64,000 nt of DNA from Sphaerisporangium viridialbum (GCF_049674955.1 NZ_CP187232.1:1240001-1304000); one strand, 5' to 3'; shown: positions 39,730 through 50,360, counted from the first letter of the stretch. Numbers and translations: made by a program. The notes: generated by a model not told the origin, from the sequence alone.

Positions 39730-39755
39730 TTGCGTTCGCAAAACGACCGTTTGGT
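39730..39755. promoter_or_regulatory. Overlapping palindromes upstream of icd
   Basis: TTGCG-TT-CGCAA (39730-39741), AAACGACCGTTT (39741-39752; arms AAACG/CGTTT) and GACC-GTTT-GGTC overlap 40-65 bases before the icd start. AAACGACCGTTT also occurs upstream of the carboxylate-amine ligase gene near 56640. Confidence 0.45.
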
Positions 39756-39796
39756 CAGCCTAGTCGTAAGAAGTTGCAAGAAGGGGAACCCCAAGC

Positions 39797-41014
39797 ATGC
39801 CCAAGATCAAGGTAGCGGGTCCCGTCGTCGAACTCGACGGCGACGAGATGACCCGGATCATCTGGAAGTTCATCAAGGACCAGCTGATCCTGCCCTACCT
39901 CGACATCGACCTCAGGTACTACGACTTGGGGATCGAGCACCGTGACGCGACCGACGACCAGGTGACGATCGACGCCGCCAACGCCATCAAGGAGCACGGC
40001 GTCGGTGTGAAGTGCGCCACCATCACCCCCGACGAGGCCCGGGTGGAGGAGTTCGGCCTCAAGAAGATGTGGCGGTCCCCGAACGGGACGATCCGCAACA
40101 TCCTCGGTGGCGTCGTCTTCCGTGAGCCGATCATCATGTCGAACGTGCCGAGGCTGGTCCCGGGATGGACCAAGCCCATCGTGATCGGCCGTCACGCCTT
40201 CGGCGACCAGTACCGCGCCACCGACATCAAGGTGCCGGGCGAGGGCACGCTGACCCTGACCTTCACCCCGAAGGACGGCTCGGAGCCCATCGAGATCGAC
40301 GTGTACGACTTCCCCGGCAGCGGCGTCGCCATGGCGATGTACAACGTCGACGAGTCGATCCGCGACTTCGCGCGCGCCTCCATGCGCTACGGCCTCGCCC
40401 GCAAGTACCCGGTCTACCTGTCGACCAAGAACACCATCCTGAAGGCCTACGACGGCCGGTTCAAGGACCTCTTCGCCGAGATCTTCGAGAGCGAGTTCAA
40501 GGCCGACTTCGAGGCCGCCGGCATCACCTATGAGCACCGTCTCATCGACGACATGGTCGCCGCGGCCATGAAGTGGGAGGGCGGCTATGTCTGGGCGTGC
40601 AAGAACTACGACGGCGACGTGCAGTCCGACACGGTCGCTCAGGGCTTCGGCTCGCTCGGCCTGATGACCTCGGTGCTCATGTCCCCCGACGGCCGCACGG
40701 TCGAGGCGGAGGCCGCGCACGGCACGGTCACGCGCCACTACCGCGAGCACCAGAAGGGCAACCCGACCTCCACCAACCCGATCGCCTCGATCTTCGCGTG
40801 GACCCGGGGCCTCGCCCACCGCGGCAAGCTCGACAACCAGCCCGAGGTGACCGCGTTCGCCGAGACGCTGGAGAAGGTCTGCATCGAGACCGTCGAGGGC
40901 GGCCAGATGACCAAGGACCTCGCCCTGATCGTCGGCGGCGACGCCAAGTGGCTGACCACCCAGGACTTCCTGGCGGCCCTGGACGAGAACCTCAAGAAGA
41001 AGATGGGCGTCTAG
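39797..41014 (+). CDS. icd: NADP-dependent isocitrate dehydrogenase (eukaryote-like homodimeric class)
   Basis: A protein of 405 residues. It starts MPKIKVAGPVVELDGDEMTR, with KCATITPDEARVEEF, WRSPNGTIRNILGG (substrate-binding Ser/Asn/Arg), the DDMVAAAMKWEGGYVWACKNYDGDV region and AAHGTVTRHYREHQKG (cofactor). These mark the ~400-residue NADP-IDH family, not the monomeric IDH common in other actinobacteria. It makes 2-oxoglutarate and NADPH. GGGGAA precedes the ATG at 39797. A hairpin terminator follows. Confidence 0.97.
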   Translation: MPKIKVAGPVVELDGDEMTRIIWKFIKDQLILPYLDIDLRYYDLGIEHRDATDDQVTIDAANAIKEHGVGVKCATITPDEARVEEFGLKKMWRSPNGTIRNILGGVVFREPIIMSNVPRLVPGWTKPIVIGRHAFGDQYRATDIKVPGEGTLTLTFTPKDGSEPIEIDVYDFPGSGVAMAMYNVDESIRDFARASMRYGLARKYPVYLSTKNTILKAYDGRFKDLFAEIFESEFKADFEAAGITYEHRLIDDMVAAAMKWEGGYVWACKNYDGDVQSDTVAQGFGSLGLMTSVLMSPDGRTVEAEAAHGTVTRHYREHQKGNPTSTNPIASIFAWTRGLAHRGKLDNQPEVTAFAETLEKVCIETVEGGQMTKDLALIVGGDAKWLTTQDFLAALDENLKKKMGV

Positions 41015-41020
41015 TTGAAT

Positions 41021-41060
41021 CTGGCCTCTACCTGCGGCTTTGCCGTCAGGTAGAGGCCAG
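41021..41060 (+). terminator. Terminator after icd
   Basis: CTGGCCTCTACCTG (41021-41034) pairs perfectly with 41047-41060, and an inner CGGC-TTT-GCCG extends the stem with one bulged base. Confidence 0.85.
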
Positions 41061-41167
41061 TTCGCCTCTCTGGGCCGTCTGTGGGCCTCAGGCCTCGCTC
41101 AACCTTCGTCCACCGCCGCGCGCGATCGGCCCATGGCGTGTCGCCCCATACCATCACCTGACACTGG

Positions 41168-42037
41168 TCAGATGATGCTGTCGGCCCGTCGGTGGCTGAG
41201 CACCGCGGCGATCGGAACGGCGACGGCCAGCCCGCTGAGCAGTATCGCGGCCAGCGCTCCCAGGACGGCCGGCGTGTCGCTGAAGGCGATGCCGACGGCG
41301 GCCAGGGCGGGCCCCTCGTTGCGCACCGCCGCGACGCCCCCCATGGTGGTACGGCGCACCGGTGATCCGGTGGCCAGCACCGTGCCGACGGCGAAAGCGG
41401 CCCCGCCGAGGACGAACCCCGCCAGCAGGGTGCGTGAGCCGACCAGCGCGACGATGTCGTGCCAGTTGCCCAGCAGCATGCCCGCCAGCACGAGCAGGAA
41501 CGTCACGTTCGACACCGTCTCGGCTGCGGGGTGCCACGATCGCGCCGTGGGGGGCGCGTAGTTGCGCACGATCAGTCCGATGGCGAACGGGATGAGCTGC
41601 AAGACGGCCACGGTCCGCACCAGTGCCACGACGTCCAGAGAGATCTCCGTGCCGACCTTGGCCGCGGTGAGGATGGCGTCGGCGGTCAGCCCGAAGGTGA
41701 TGCTGCCGGCGGCGGCGAGCAGCACCTGCATCGCCGCGCCCGCGACGACGTCTCCTTTTTGCACCATGCCGAGTTTCGCTCCGAATGGTCCACCTGGTGA
41801 CGAGGCGACCAGTACCAGCGCGATGAACGCCGCTGCGGGCAGGCTGAACAGCGCGGCGATGCCCCATCCCAGCAGCGGGATGACCACCAGGTTGGCCAGC
41901 AGCGCCCGCAGCAGCAAAGACGGATTGGTGAAGATCGCGCGCAACGCCGGCAGCGTGGCCGCGAGACCGACGGCGAACATGGTGGCCACGATGAAAACGA
42001 CGGTGACCGCGTTGAACAGCAGATGCAGCGTGCCCAT
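41168..42037 (-). CDS. Bile acid:sodium symporter (BASS)-type membrane transporter
   Basis: About 289 residues with nine to ten hydrophobic segments. Features typical of the BASS/SBF fold: FAVGLAATLPALRAIFTNP at the first crossing helix, VASSPGGPFGAKLG, AVLQLIPFAIGLIVRNY and GGVAAVRNEGPALAAVGIAF. Members import organic anions with sodium; others export. The ATG at 42037 has GGAGG. It is the last gene of the DyP cassette, 61 bases after the peroxidase stop. It may move the substrate or product of the cassette. Confidence 0.85.
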   Translation of the reverse strand: MGTLHLLFNAVTVVFIVATMFAVGLAATLPALRAIFTNPSLLLRALLANLVVIPLLGWGIAALFSLPAAAFIALVLVASSPGGPFGAKLGMVQKGDVVAGAAMQVLLAAAGSITFGLTADAILTAAKVGTEISLDVVALVRTVAVLQLIPFAIGLIVRNYAPPTARSWHPAAETVSNVTFLLVLAGMLLGNWHDIVALVGSRTLLAGFVLGGAAFAVGTVLATGSPVRRTTMGGVAAVRNEGPALAAVGIAFSDTPAVLGALAAILLSGLAVAVPIAAVLSHRRADSII

Positions 42038-42098
42038 CACACCTCCACCTGGGCGGCGACCGCAGGCGAGGTGCCGTTGGGTAGCGCCTGCCGTGCCT

Positions 42099-43421
42099 TC
42101 AGCCGTTGAGATCGCCAAGCCAGGCCAGGGCGTTCAGCCCTGGCATGAAGCAGTACTCGCCGCCGCGGGTGACGACGAACTGCGGCAGGCCGCGCAGGCA
42201 CCGCCGTACCGGCCTGCGGGGGATGGTGAGGTCACCGGAGCCGACGATGGGATCTCGCGCGTCACCAGCGCCGAAGAAGACGCCGTCGTTCATCCACTCG
42301 GACTGGACGAACTCGAACTGCCGCCCCAGATGTGCCCCGATGAAGGCGAACATCAGTCCACGGTCGGCCCCGTCGTCATCCAGGGCTCCCTCGGGCAGCG
42401 GTGGGCCGTACGCGGTACCGCGCCTGATCATCCGGTGCAGCCTCGGTACGCCGGCCACCGCCGCGTCCCGGGGGTTGCCCCGGCGGATGTGGCAGCCGCC
42501 GGGGGTGATGAATCCCGCGGGATCGTCGTGCTGGTACAAGAAGCCGTTGTTGCGGCGGGGGTCGGCGCCGAGGGCGGGGTCGTCGCGGGTCGGGCTGAGC
42601 GCCAGCGGCGCGCCGCTGCGCCAGCGTCCCATGATCTTGGCTGCCAGCAGTTCCTCGTCCTCGGGGCCGGTGGCGTTGTCCTGCAGGTAGCGCCGGAAGG
42701 CGGCGACGCGCTGGTGGAGTTTGCGGAAGGCCACGTAGGTGCCGTTGCGTCCCAGCACCTCGGGCTGGGGCATCTGGATGCCGCCGAGCTCGTCGCGGTA
42801 GCCGAGCACGAACTCCCCGGCCTGGAGCGGCGCCTCCAGCGGGTTGGACCCGGCGATGCCGCTGCCCTCGACGGCCGGGTGGCTTATGCCGTCGCGGTAG
42901 CCGAAGGGTTCGGTCTGGGTGGGCAACGCGTGGCAGTTCTGCCGCCAGATCGCCGTGACGCCGGACAGGCCGTGACAGGCAGGGCGGGCGTGATCGATGG
43001 CCGCTTCCAACCGGGCGCTGTCAGGCGCCAGCGCCACCAGCACCACGTGGACGTCGGGCGTGCCCAGCGGCGGTTCCCAGTGCTCGGGGCCGCTGTCGCC
43101 GACATCGCCCAGCGCTGTGGCCCTGGCGGCCATGCCCTGCCGGAACTCCCAGGCGAAGGTGCCCAGCGCCTCCTGCGGCACTCCCAGCGCCTGCAGGCCG
43201 TGATAGGTGAGCGCGACGCTGACCCAGGTTTCGCCCAGGGGGCTTGCCGTCTCGGCGGACGAGGTCACCACCTTGCTCAGGCGCCTCATCAACTCCCGCC
43301 CGTGGGTGCGCTCATCGATGCGGAAAAGGATGTAGGTCGCCGCGTAGGGAGTCGGCCGCGGGCTGAGAACTCCGCGCTGGATGTCGTCGAGTTCGAGCGC
43401 GACGCGCGCTGGCCTGGTCAC
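42099..43421 (-). CDS. Dye-decolorizing (DyP-type) haem peroxidase
   Basis: A protein of 440 residues. Two ferredoxin-like halves with the hallmarks GYRDGIS (174-180, catalytic Asp177), proximal haem ligand His311 in GCHIRRGNPR and distal Arg in MIRRGTAYGPP (~333). No Tat or Sec signal, so it is cytoplasmic unless carried out or encapsulated. DyP enzymes oxidise dyes, phenolics and other substrates with peroxide. It lies in a four-gene run with two unrecognised proteins and a transporter. GTG start at 43421. Confidence 0.93.
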   Translation of the reverse strand: MTRPARVALELDDIQRGVLSPRPTPYAATYILFRIDERTHGRELMRRLSKVVTSSAETASPLGETWVSVALTYHGLQALGVPQEALGTFAWEFRQGMAARATALGDVGDSGPEHWEPPLGTPDVHVVLVALAPDSARLEAAIDHARPACHGLSGVTAIWRQNCHALPTQTEPFGYRDGISHPAVEGSGIAGSNPLEAPLQAGEFVLGYRDELGGIQMPQPEVLGRNGTYVAFRKLHQRVAAFRRYLQDNATGPEDEELLAAKIMGRWRSGAPLALSPTRDDPALGADPRRNNGFLYQHDDPAGFITPGGCHIRRGNPRDAAVAGVPRLHRMIRRGTAYGPPLPEGALDDDGADRGLMFAFIGAHLGRQFEFVQSEWMNDGVFFGAGDARDPIVGSGDLTIPRRPVRRCLRGLPQFVVTRGGEYCFMPGLNALAWLGDLNG

Positions 43422-43442
43422 CGATACCCGCCTCTCTGGGTG

Positions 43443-44477
43443 CTACTTGGCCGAGACGATGTTCCTCCAGAAGGCGCGCAGGCTCTCATCGCTGCCGAAC
43501 AGCGCGCTGAAGAGCGTGGAGTCGGCCAGGAGCACGTCGCCGGCGCGCTGTCCCTCCGGGGGCATCCACAGGAACCTGTTGAACTCGGTGTTGCCCGCCT
43601 CTGTGAAGGGGTGCGGCGGCCGGGACATGTCGATCGGCTGCCTGCCCAGCACCTGCACGACGTCCGGGTCATCGGTCGTCACGGCGTAGTGCGGCAGGTG
43701 CATGTGGAAGTTGAAGCTGGTCACCCCGTCCAGCCATCCCTTGGCGTCCAGATCCCTGGCGATGGACAACGGGCTGCTGCTGTCGGTTCCCTGCGCCGGC
43801 ACCGCGGGGCGCAGCCCGTAGCGGTTCCGCACAGGCACGCCGAGCCCGGCCATCAAGCCCCGGACGTACCGGGCGAAGCGTTGCTGACGGGGAACCAAGG
43901 GGTCGCCGTGATGGTGGTACTCCATGTCGCGCACCGCCAGGTCGTCGTACGCCCCCACGTCGTGATGCGGGCCCAGGACCAGGCAGGTCCCCTCTCGGGT
44001 GAGGAACCGCCGCAGCGCCTCGATCTCCTCGGGCTCGGCGTCCTGCCCGGTGACCATGTGATCCAGCCCGAACACCAGGAGGGTGTCGGTGTCGGCCAGC
44101 ACCCGCTCGTCCAGCACAGTACGGAACCCGGCGTGATCGACCCGTTGGTACACCGGCACCGGATGTCCTGTGGTCTCCTCGGTGAACCGCTGGAACGGCA
44201 GCCAGCCCCGGAAGAACAGCTCCAGCCCTCCGGCGATGCCCTGCTGGAACCGCAGCGGGTCAGACCATTTCGGGTCCTCGTAGGCGGGCCAGGCGACGCG
44301 CCGTACCTCGGTCATTGTGGAGAATCGGTTGTCCAGCTCGGCAGGGTTCCTGCCGGCCTCGGCCGGATAGCTCCACGAAACGTAGATGCTCACCCGCCGC
44401 CGGCCGGGGGTGTACTCGCGCGGCGCATGGTTCTGGTTGTAGGTGCGCGCGGTCCTGACCTGGTTCGTCTCGCTCAT
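43443..44477 (-). CDS. Unrecognised His-rich protein of the DyP cassette
   Basis: A protein of 344 residues that I do not recognise. Residues ~130-175 (TDTLLVFGLDHMVTGQD, RRFLTREGTCLVLGPHHDVG) look like a Rossmann-type GATase/ThuA-like core, in which an acidic loop is followed by a helix and a hydrophobic strand. Histidines cluster in GPHHDVG, MEYHHHGDP and FNFHMHLPHY, suggesting a metal or haem site. No signal peptide or membrane helix. The stop is 21 bases before the peroxidase start, so it is surely co-transcribed. The start at 44477 follows a GGAGG-like site. Confidence 0.75.
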   Translation of the reverse strand: MSETNQVRTARTYNQNHAPREYTPGRRRVSIYVSWSYPAEAGRNPAELDNRFSTMTEVRRVAWPAYEDPKWSDPLRFQQGIAGGLELFFRGWLPFQRFTEETTGHPVPVYQRVDHAGFRTVLDERVLADTDTLLVFGLDHMVTGQDAEPEEIEALRRFLTREGTCLVLGPHHDVGAYDDLAVRDMEYHHHGDPLVPRQQRFARYVRGLMAGLGVPVRNRYGLRPAVPAQGTDSSSPLSIARDLDAKGWLDGVTSFNFHMHLPHYAVTTDDPDVVQVLGRQPIDMSRPPHPFTEAGNTEFNRFLWMPPEGQRAGDVLLADSTLFSALFGSDESLRAFWRNIVSAK

Positions 44478-44520
44478 CTCGCCTCCGATCCACAGCGGAG
44501 CACGGGCCCGCGGCCCGCTC

Positions 44521-45054
44521 TCACTGCAGTTGGTCGAGCATCTCCGACAGGGCGCTCTTGATCCTCAGGGCCTTTTTGATCTCGTCGGCGGTGACGTACG
44601 GGTACTCCCCGTACTCGATGAAGCTCGGGCACTGGTGCTTACGGACGAACTCGATGAACGCCTCGGGGTTGGTCTTCCAGTCTTCGGGGAACCCTTCGAG
44701 GTTCTCGAACGCCGTGTTCACCCCCGCCCTGCCGAACAGGGCGATGGCGTCTTCGGTGTACTTGTCGAAGTCGGTGTCGAAGATGCCCTGGTACATGAAA
44801 CGCGTGTCGTCATCGAAGAGCACCCAGCGCAGGTAGTGCAGCTTGAGCGGCGCGAGGAGATACGGATCGTCTTCCAGCGCCTTGGCCAGCGTGTACCCAT
44901 AGCCGCGGATCGTCTCGGCCCGGCCGGGCTTGACCTTCGCGATGATGGTGAACCCGTAGCACGCCGGGGTCCTGGGGAAGATGGGGCCGTGCTTCCCCTG
45001 TTCGAGATGGTCGGTCTCCTTGGGGATGACCACCGCCTGTGGCCTGATCTCCAT
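44521..45054 (-). CDS. Unrecognised DyP-cassette protein, possible ferredoxin-like (dimeric alpha-beta barrel) fold
   Basis: A protein of 177 residues. The alternation GFTIIAKVKPGRAETI ... LHYLRWVLFDDDTRFMYQGIFDTDFDKYTEDA ... FENLEGFPED (in pieces) resembles one half of the two-domain DyP or a chlorite-dismutase/antibiotic-monooxygenase-like alpha-beta barrel. A late LRIKSALSEMLDQLQ helix closes the protein. I know no named family. It is the first gene of the cassette, 43 bases before the next. An inverted repeat lies 54-70 bases upstream. Confidence 0.75.
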   Translation of the reverse strand: MEIRPQAVVIPKETDHLEQGKHGPIFPRTPACYGFTIIAKVKPGRAETIRGYGYTLAKALEDDPYLLAPLKLHYLRWVLFDDDTRFMYQGIFDTDFDKYTEDAIALFGRAGVNTAFENLEGFPEDWKTNPEAFIEFVRKHQCPSFIEYGEYPYVTADEIKKALRIKSALSEMLDQLQ

Positions 45055-45107
45055 GCCTGTTCCTCCGTCTCCCAGTCAGGAGGGGAACAGGCCAAAGGCC
45101 GCCTGAC

Positions 45108-45124
45108 GTGGGAAATTATCCCAC
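45108..45124. promoter_or_regulatory. Inverted repeat GTGGGA-N5-TCCCAC upstream of the DyP cassette
   Basis: Perfect 6-bp arms around AATTA, 54-70 bases before the first gene of the cassette, in an AT-containing patch. Candidate operator or core promoter. The kinase gene to the right starts about 190 bases away on the other strand. Confidence 0.45.
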
Positions 45125-45310
45125 ACAGCCATCCGCGGCTCTGGGAGGCCAGCGGATCCGGTCAGCTGGAATAGGCGGGAGCGACGGAATTATGCCATGC
45201 GACCGGTCGGGCCGGCATGGGAGGTTACGGCGTGGTCTCGGTTCCCGGTAAGACCACCAAGGGGCCGTAAAGTTCTCATGGTCGACACTTGAGGAATCAC
45301 GGGGACAGGA

Positions 45311-47193
<1,883 letters not shown>

Positions 47194-47197
<4 letters not shown>

Positions 47198-47766
47198 GCC
47201 GGGTCGGACGGCTCCTCGGCGAAGCCGAGGCCGGGGCCGACTGAGCCGGGGTCGATGGAGGCGGCGGTGTCCCTGGCCCATGCCAGGGTGGTGAGGGCGT
47301 TCCTGATGCCGAGGTCGAGGGCGTAGCCGCCGACCGTTCCCCTGTCGGGACAGATCTGTGCCTGCTTGGTCGCACGTAGCGCCTGCAGGTCGTCCAGCCT
47401 GGCCTCCACGCCCGCGCTCACCCTGCGCAGGACCGCCAGCGCCTCCGGCGCGTCGAGGAGCGGTAGCAGGAAGGCCTGGAGCGCCCCCTCGTTACGCACG
47501 GGCCCGCTCGGCGTGTGCTCGGTCAGCCAGTGGCGCAGCTCGTCGTGCCCCTCGCGGGTGATGGTGTACATCTTGCGCCCGCGCGCGCCCTCGGCCTCGA
47601 CCGTGATCAGGCCGTCGGCCGCCATCTTGGCCAGCTCGGGATAGATCTGGCTGTGCCCCGCCTGCCAGACGTAGTTGAGCGACGTCTCGAACTTCTTGGT
47701 CAGGTCGTATCCGCTGGCCGGCCCGGAGAAGGACAGCAGGCCCAGCAGGGCGATCCGCAGCGACAT
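47194..47766 (-). CDS. PadR-family transcriptional regulator
   Basis: About 190 residues. N-terminal winged helix: MSLRIALLGLLSF, SGYDLTKKFE, YPELAKMAADGLITVEAEGARGRKMYTIT. The C-terminal helical (Vir_act_alpha_C) dimerisation domain includes FLLPLLDAPEAL. PadR repressors often control a neighbouring exporter, as here. I chose the ATG at 47766 as the family-typical start; an ATG at 47793 is possible but would place the operator inside the gene. The end overlaps the kinase gene's stop by 4 bases. Confidence 0.93.
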
Positions 47767-47788
47767 GGCATCAGCATAACTAAGGATT

Positions 47789-47834
47789 GACATGTAAGTA
47801 CAGACATGTCACCTTCTACCTGTCTAAACAGACA
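47789..47834. promoter_or_regulatory. PadR-type operator: ATGT-N8-ACAT inside a 7-bp inverted repeat, plus a second palindrome
   Basis: GACATGT (47789-47795) and ACATGTC (47804-47810) are perfect arms 8 bases apart, matching the ATGT-N8-ACAT arrangement described for PadR repressors. TGTCT-AAAC-AGACA (47821-47834) is a second site in front of the exporter. Both lie between padR and the divergent transporter gene. Confidence 0.72.
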
Positions 47835-47860
47835 TGACAATGGATTGAGAGGACAGGGCG

Positions 47861-49324
47861 ATGACGGCGATGACCACGGCTCCGGCCGGCACAGAGCACC
47901 AGGAGCGGGGCAACGGCCTGCTGCTGTTCGGCGTGCTCGGCGGGATGTTCCTCGCGATGCTCGACCAGACGATCGTCGGCACCGCCTTACCCCGCATCAC
48001 CGCGGACTTCGGCGGCGCCGGGCTCTACACCTGGGTCGTCACCGCCTACCTGCTGACCTCGACGGTCACGGTCCCCTTGTACGGCAGGCTGTCGGACGCC
48101 TATGGCCGCAAGCCCCTGCTGCTGATCGGCATCGTGGTGTTCCTGGTGGGCTCGGTGCTGTGCGGGCTCGCCCAGAACATGGGCCAGCTCATCGCCTTCC
48201 GCGGCGTGCAGGGGCTGGGCGCGGGGGCGCTCCTGCCGCTGTCCCTTGCCCTGATGGCCGACCTGTTCCCGCCGGACAGGAGCGGCAGGGTGCAGGGCGC
48301 GATCGGGGCCGTCATGGCCGCGAGCTACATCGCGGGGCCGTTCCTCGGCGGGTTCTTCACCGACCACGCGAGCTGGCGCTGGGCGTTCTTCGTCAACATC
48401 CCGATCGGGGCGCTGCTCCTGGCCATCATCGTGCTGCGCCTGCCCCGCGTGCCGGGCACCGGAGGGTCCAGGCCCGACTACCTCGGCATCGCGGTGTTCA
48501 CCGTGGCGATCAGCTCGCTCCTGCTCGGCCTCACGGAGAAGGGCCTGGACGACCACACCTGGACGAGCGCGCCCGTCATCGGCCCGCTGGTCGCCTCGGC
48601 CGTCCTGCTCGCGGTGTTCGTCCTGGTCGAGGCGCGTGCCGAGCAGCCGATCATCCCGCTGCACCTGTTCCGCGACCGCACCTACACGATCGTGAACATC
48701 ACCTCCTTCTTCACCGCGTCCTGCCTGTTCGCCGGGGCCGTCTTCCTGCCCCGCTATTTCCAGCAGGCGCAGGGCCAGAGCGCCACGTCGTCCGGACTGC
48801 ACATCTACCCGCTCATGTTCGGCATGGTGGCCGGCAGCGTGCTGACGGGAGCGCTGATCAGCAAGACGCGCCGTTACAAGCCGTGGCTGCTCGCGGCGCC
48901 GTTCCTCATCGTGGCCGGCGCGCTGCTGTGCTCCGGGCTGGCCGTGGACACCCCGACCTGGTCGCTGGTGGCCTGGATGGCGCTCATCGGGCTCGGCATC
49001 GGCCCGATGCTCTCGGGGCTGACGGTGGCGGTCCAGTACTCCGTGCCGCCCAGTTACATCGGCACGGCCAGCGCGAACCTCACGTTCTTCCGCCAGATCG
49101 GCGGCTCGGTGGCCCTGGCGGTCGCCGGCACGGCGTACACCACGGTCGTCCGTGACCAGGCGGCAGGGCACGCGGGCCTGGCCGAGGCGCATGCCGCGGC
49201 GGCGGCCACGGTCATCCCCTGGCTCGCGGTGGCGGGCGCGGTGGTCGCCGTCGTGGCCCTGGCCTTCCTGCCCGGCCGCACCGTCCTCGACTTCGGGGCC
49301 CGTACGGCTCCGGTCACGGAGTGA
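47861..49324 (+). CDS. MFS drug exporter, DHA2 (EmrB/QacA) family
   Basis: A protein of 487 residues with 14 hydrophobic segments. Antiporter motif C is in SYIAGPFLGGFFTDHASWRW, motif A in GRLSDAYGRKPLLL, and MLDQTIVGTALPRI contains motif D1. It should export cationic or hydrophobic drugs against protons. The ATG at 47861 follows GAGAGGA. It is controlled most likely by the divergent PadR protein through the palindromes in between. Confidence 0.94.
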   Translation: MTAMTTAPAGTEHQERGNGLLLFGVLGGMFLAMLDQTIVGTALPRITADFGGAGLYTWVVTAYLLTSTVTVPLYGRLSDAYGRKPLLLIGIVVFLVGSVLCGLAQNMGQLIAFRGVQGLGAGALLPLSLALMADLFPPDRSGRVQGAIGAVMAASYIAGPFLGGFFTDHASWRWAFFVNIPIGALLLAIIVLRLPRVPGTGGSRPDYLGIAVFTVAISSLLLGLTEKGLDDHTWTSAPVIGPLVASAVLLAVFVLVEARAEQPIIPLHLFRDRTYTIVNITSFFTASCLFAGAVFLPRYFQQAQGQSATSSGLHIYPLMFGMVAGSVLTGALISKTRRYKPWLLAAPFLIVAGALLCSGLAVDTPTWSLVAWMALIGLGIGPMLSGLTVAVQYSVPPSYIGTASANLTFFRQIGGSVALAVAGTAYTTVVRDQAAGHAGLAEAHAAAAATVIPWLAVAGAVVAVVALAFLPGRTVLDFGARTAPVTE

Positions 49325-49363
49325 GCGGGGGAGCGGAGTGAGCGGGGTGAGCGGGGTGACCGG
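49321..49363 (+). repeat. Short tandem repeat of GTGAGCGGGG-like units
   Basis: GTGAGCGGGG occurs with a truncated GAGCGGA unit and two further GTGAGCGGGG/TGAGCGGGG copies, directly after the exporter's stop codon. A simple 9-10 base slippage-type repeat. Confidence 0.6.
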
Positions 49364-49495
49364 AACGGGATCCGAGCCGTGACCAACCTTTGCCGTTCGG
49401 TGGGATTCGCCTGCATCGGGGGCTGCGTGTCGGGCGGGCGCGGCGAGACCCTCGCGGCGTTCAATTGATCTCGAACGTATGGGGGTCGCACATCA

Positions 49496-50350
49496 ATGGG
49501 TCTGTTCTCGGCGGGCATCGCCGCCGGTCTCGTCCTGCTCGTCGTCGCGGGTGCTCCGGCGGTGGTGAACGCGTCAGCGAGACACTCGCCGAGACTGTGG
49601 GGAGGGGCGGACCTGTCGGTGAGCCTCACCGCCTCCCCGCGCGTGGCACAGCCGGGGCAGTGGCTGTCCTACGAGGTGAAGGTGCGCAACGCCGGGCCGG
49701 GCGACGCCGTGCTGCCCGTGCTCACGATCCGCGTCCCCGACCAGGTGGACGTCATCGCCGTCAACGTCGCCTCGTGCCACCCGGGGACGTCCAAGCACGA
49801 GGTGGTCTGCCCCTCCGCGACGGACATCCATGCCGGTGACTCGGGCGCGGTGACGGTGCTCGGCGTGGTCGGTACGGGCGCGCGTGGCCCGCTCCGCGCG
49901 ACCGCCCGCCTGACGTCGGAGGTGGTCGACGACAACGAGGCCGACAACCACGCCGAAGTGCTGACGAAAGTGGGCGAGGGAGCCGACCTCGCCGTGCGGC
50001 TCTCGCCCGCCAAGGGGATCGCCAAGCCGGGACAGCGTTTCACCGTCAGGGCGGCGGTGCGCAACAGCGGGCCGGTGCCCGTGCGCGACGCCCGCGTCTA
50101 CTTCACCGAGCACGGCGCCCGGTTCCTCTCGGCCAGCGGCGCCCGGTGCGCGAAGCTGCGCGGACAGGTGGGCTGCGCGCTGCGGCCGATAGGGTCGGGC
50201 GCGCGCGGGACGCTCAGCCTCGTCTTCCGCATGCCTCGCCGGGGGTCGCGCGAGGTCGACACGGAGGCGACGGTGTACTCCGCGCGCGTCGGCGACCGCC
50301 GCCCGGCCAACAACCAGGCGCGCATGCGGGTCTCCCTGCGGCACGGCTAG
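49496..50350 (+). CDS. Secreted DUF11-repeat surface protein
   Basis: A protein of 284 residues. A signal-like N-terminus (LFSAGIAAGLVLLVVAGAPAVVNA) is followed by two DUF11-type beta domains: ~38-155 (ADLSVSLTASPRVAQPGQWLSYEVKVRNAGPGDA in pieces) and ~160-275 (ADLAVRLSPAKGIAKPGQRFTVRAAVRNSGPVPV). Each ends with a D/R-N-x-A motif (DNEADNHAEV; RRPANNQARM). DUF11 domains are stalks or repeats of wall-associated proteins. No sortase motif or C-terminal helix is seen. It starts at ATG 49496. Confidence 0.85.
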   Translation: MGLFSAGIAAGLVLLVVAGAPAVVNASARHSPRLWGGADLSVSLTASPRVAQPGQWLSYEVKVRNAGPGDAVLPVLTIRVPDQVDVIAVNVASCHPGTSKHEVVCPSATDIHAGDSGAVTVLGVVGTGARGPLRATARLTSEVVDDNEADNHAEVLTKVGEGADLAVRLSPAKGIAKPGQRFTVRAAVRNSGPVPVRDARVYFTEHGARFLSASGARCAKLRGQVGCALRPIGSGARGTLSLVFRMPRRGSREVDTEATVYSARVGDRRPANNQARMRVSLRHG

Positions 50351-50360
50351 CCGCCGGCCC

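Noticed and set aside
42099..43421. Deferrochelatase/EfeB assignment for the DyP protein
   Set aside because: No Tat signal and no EfeU/EfeO genes nearby.
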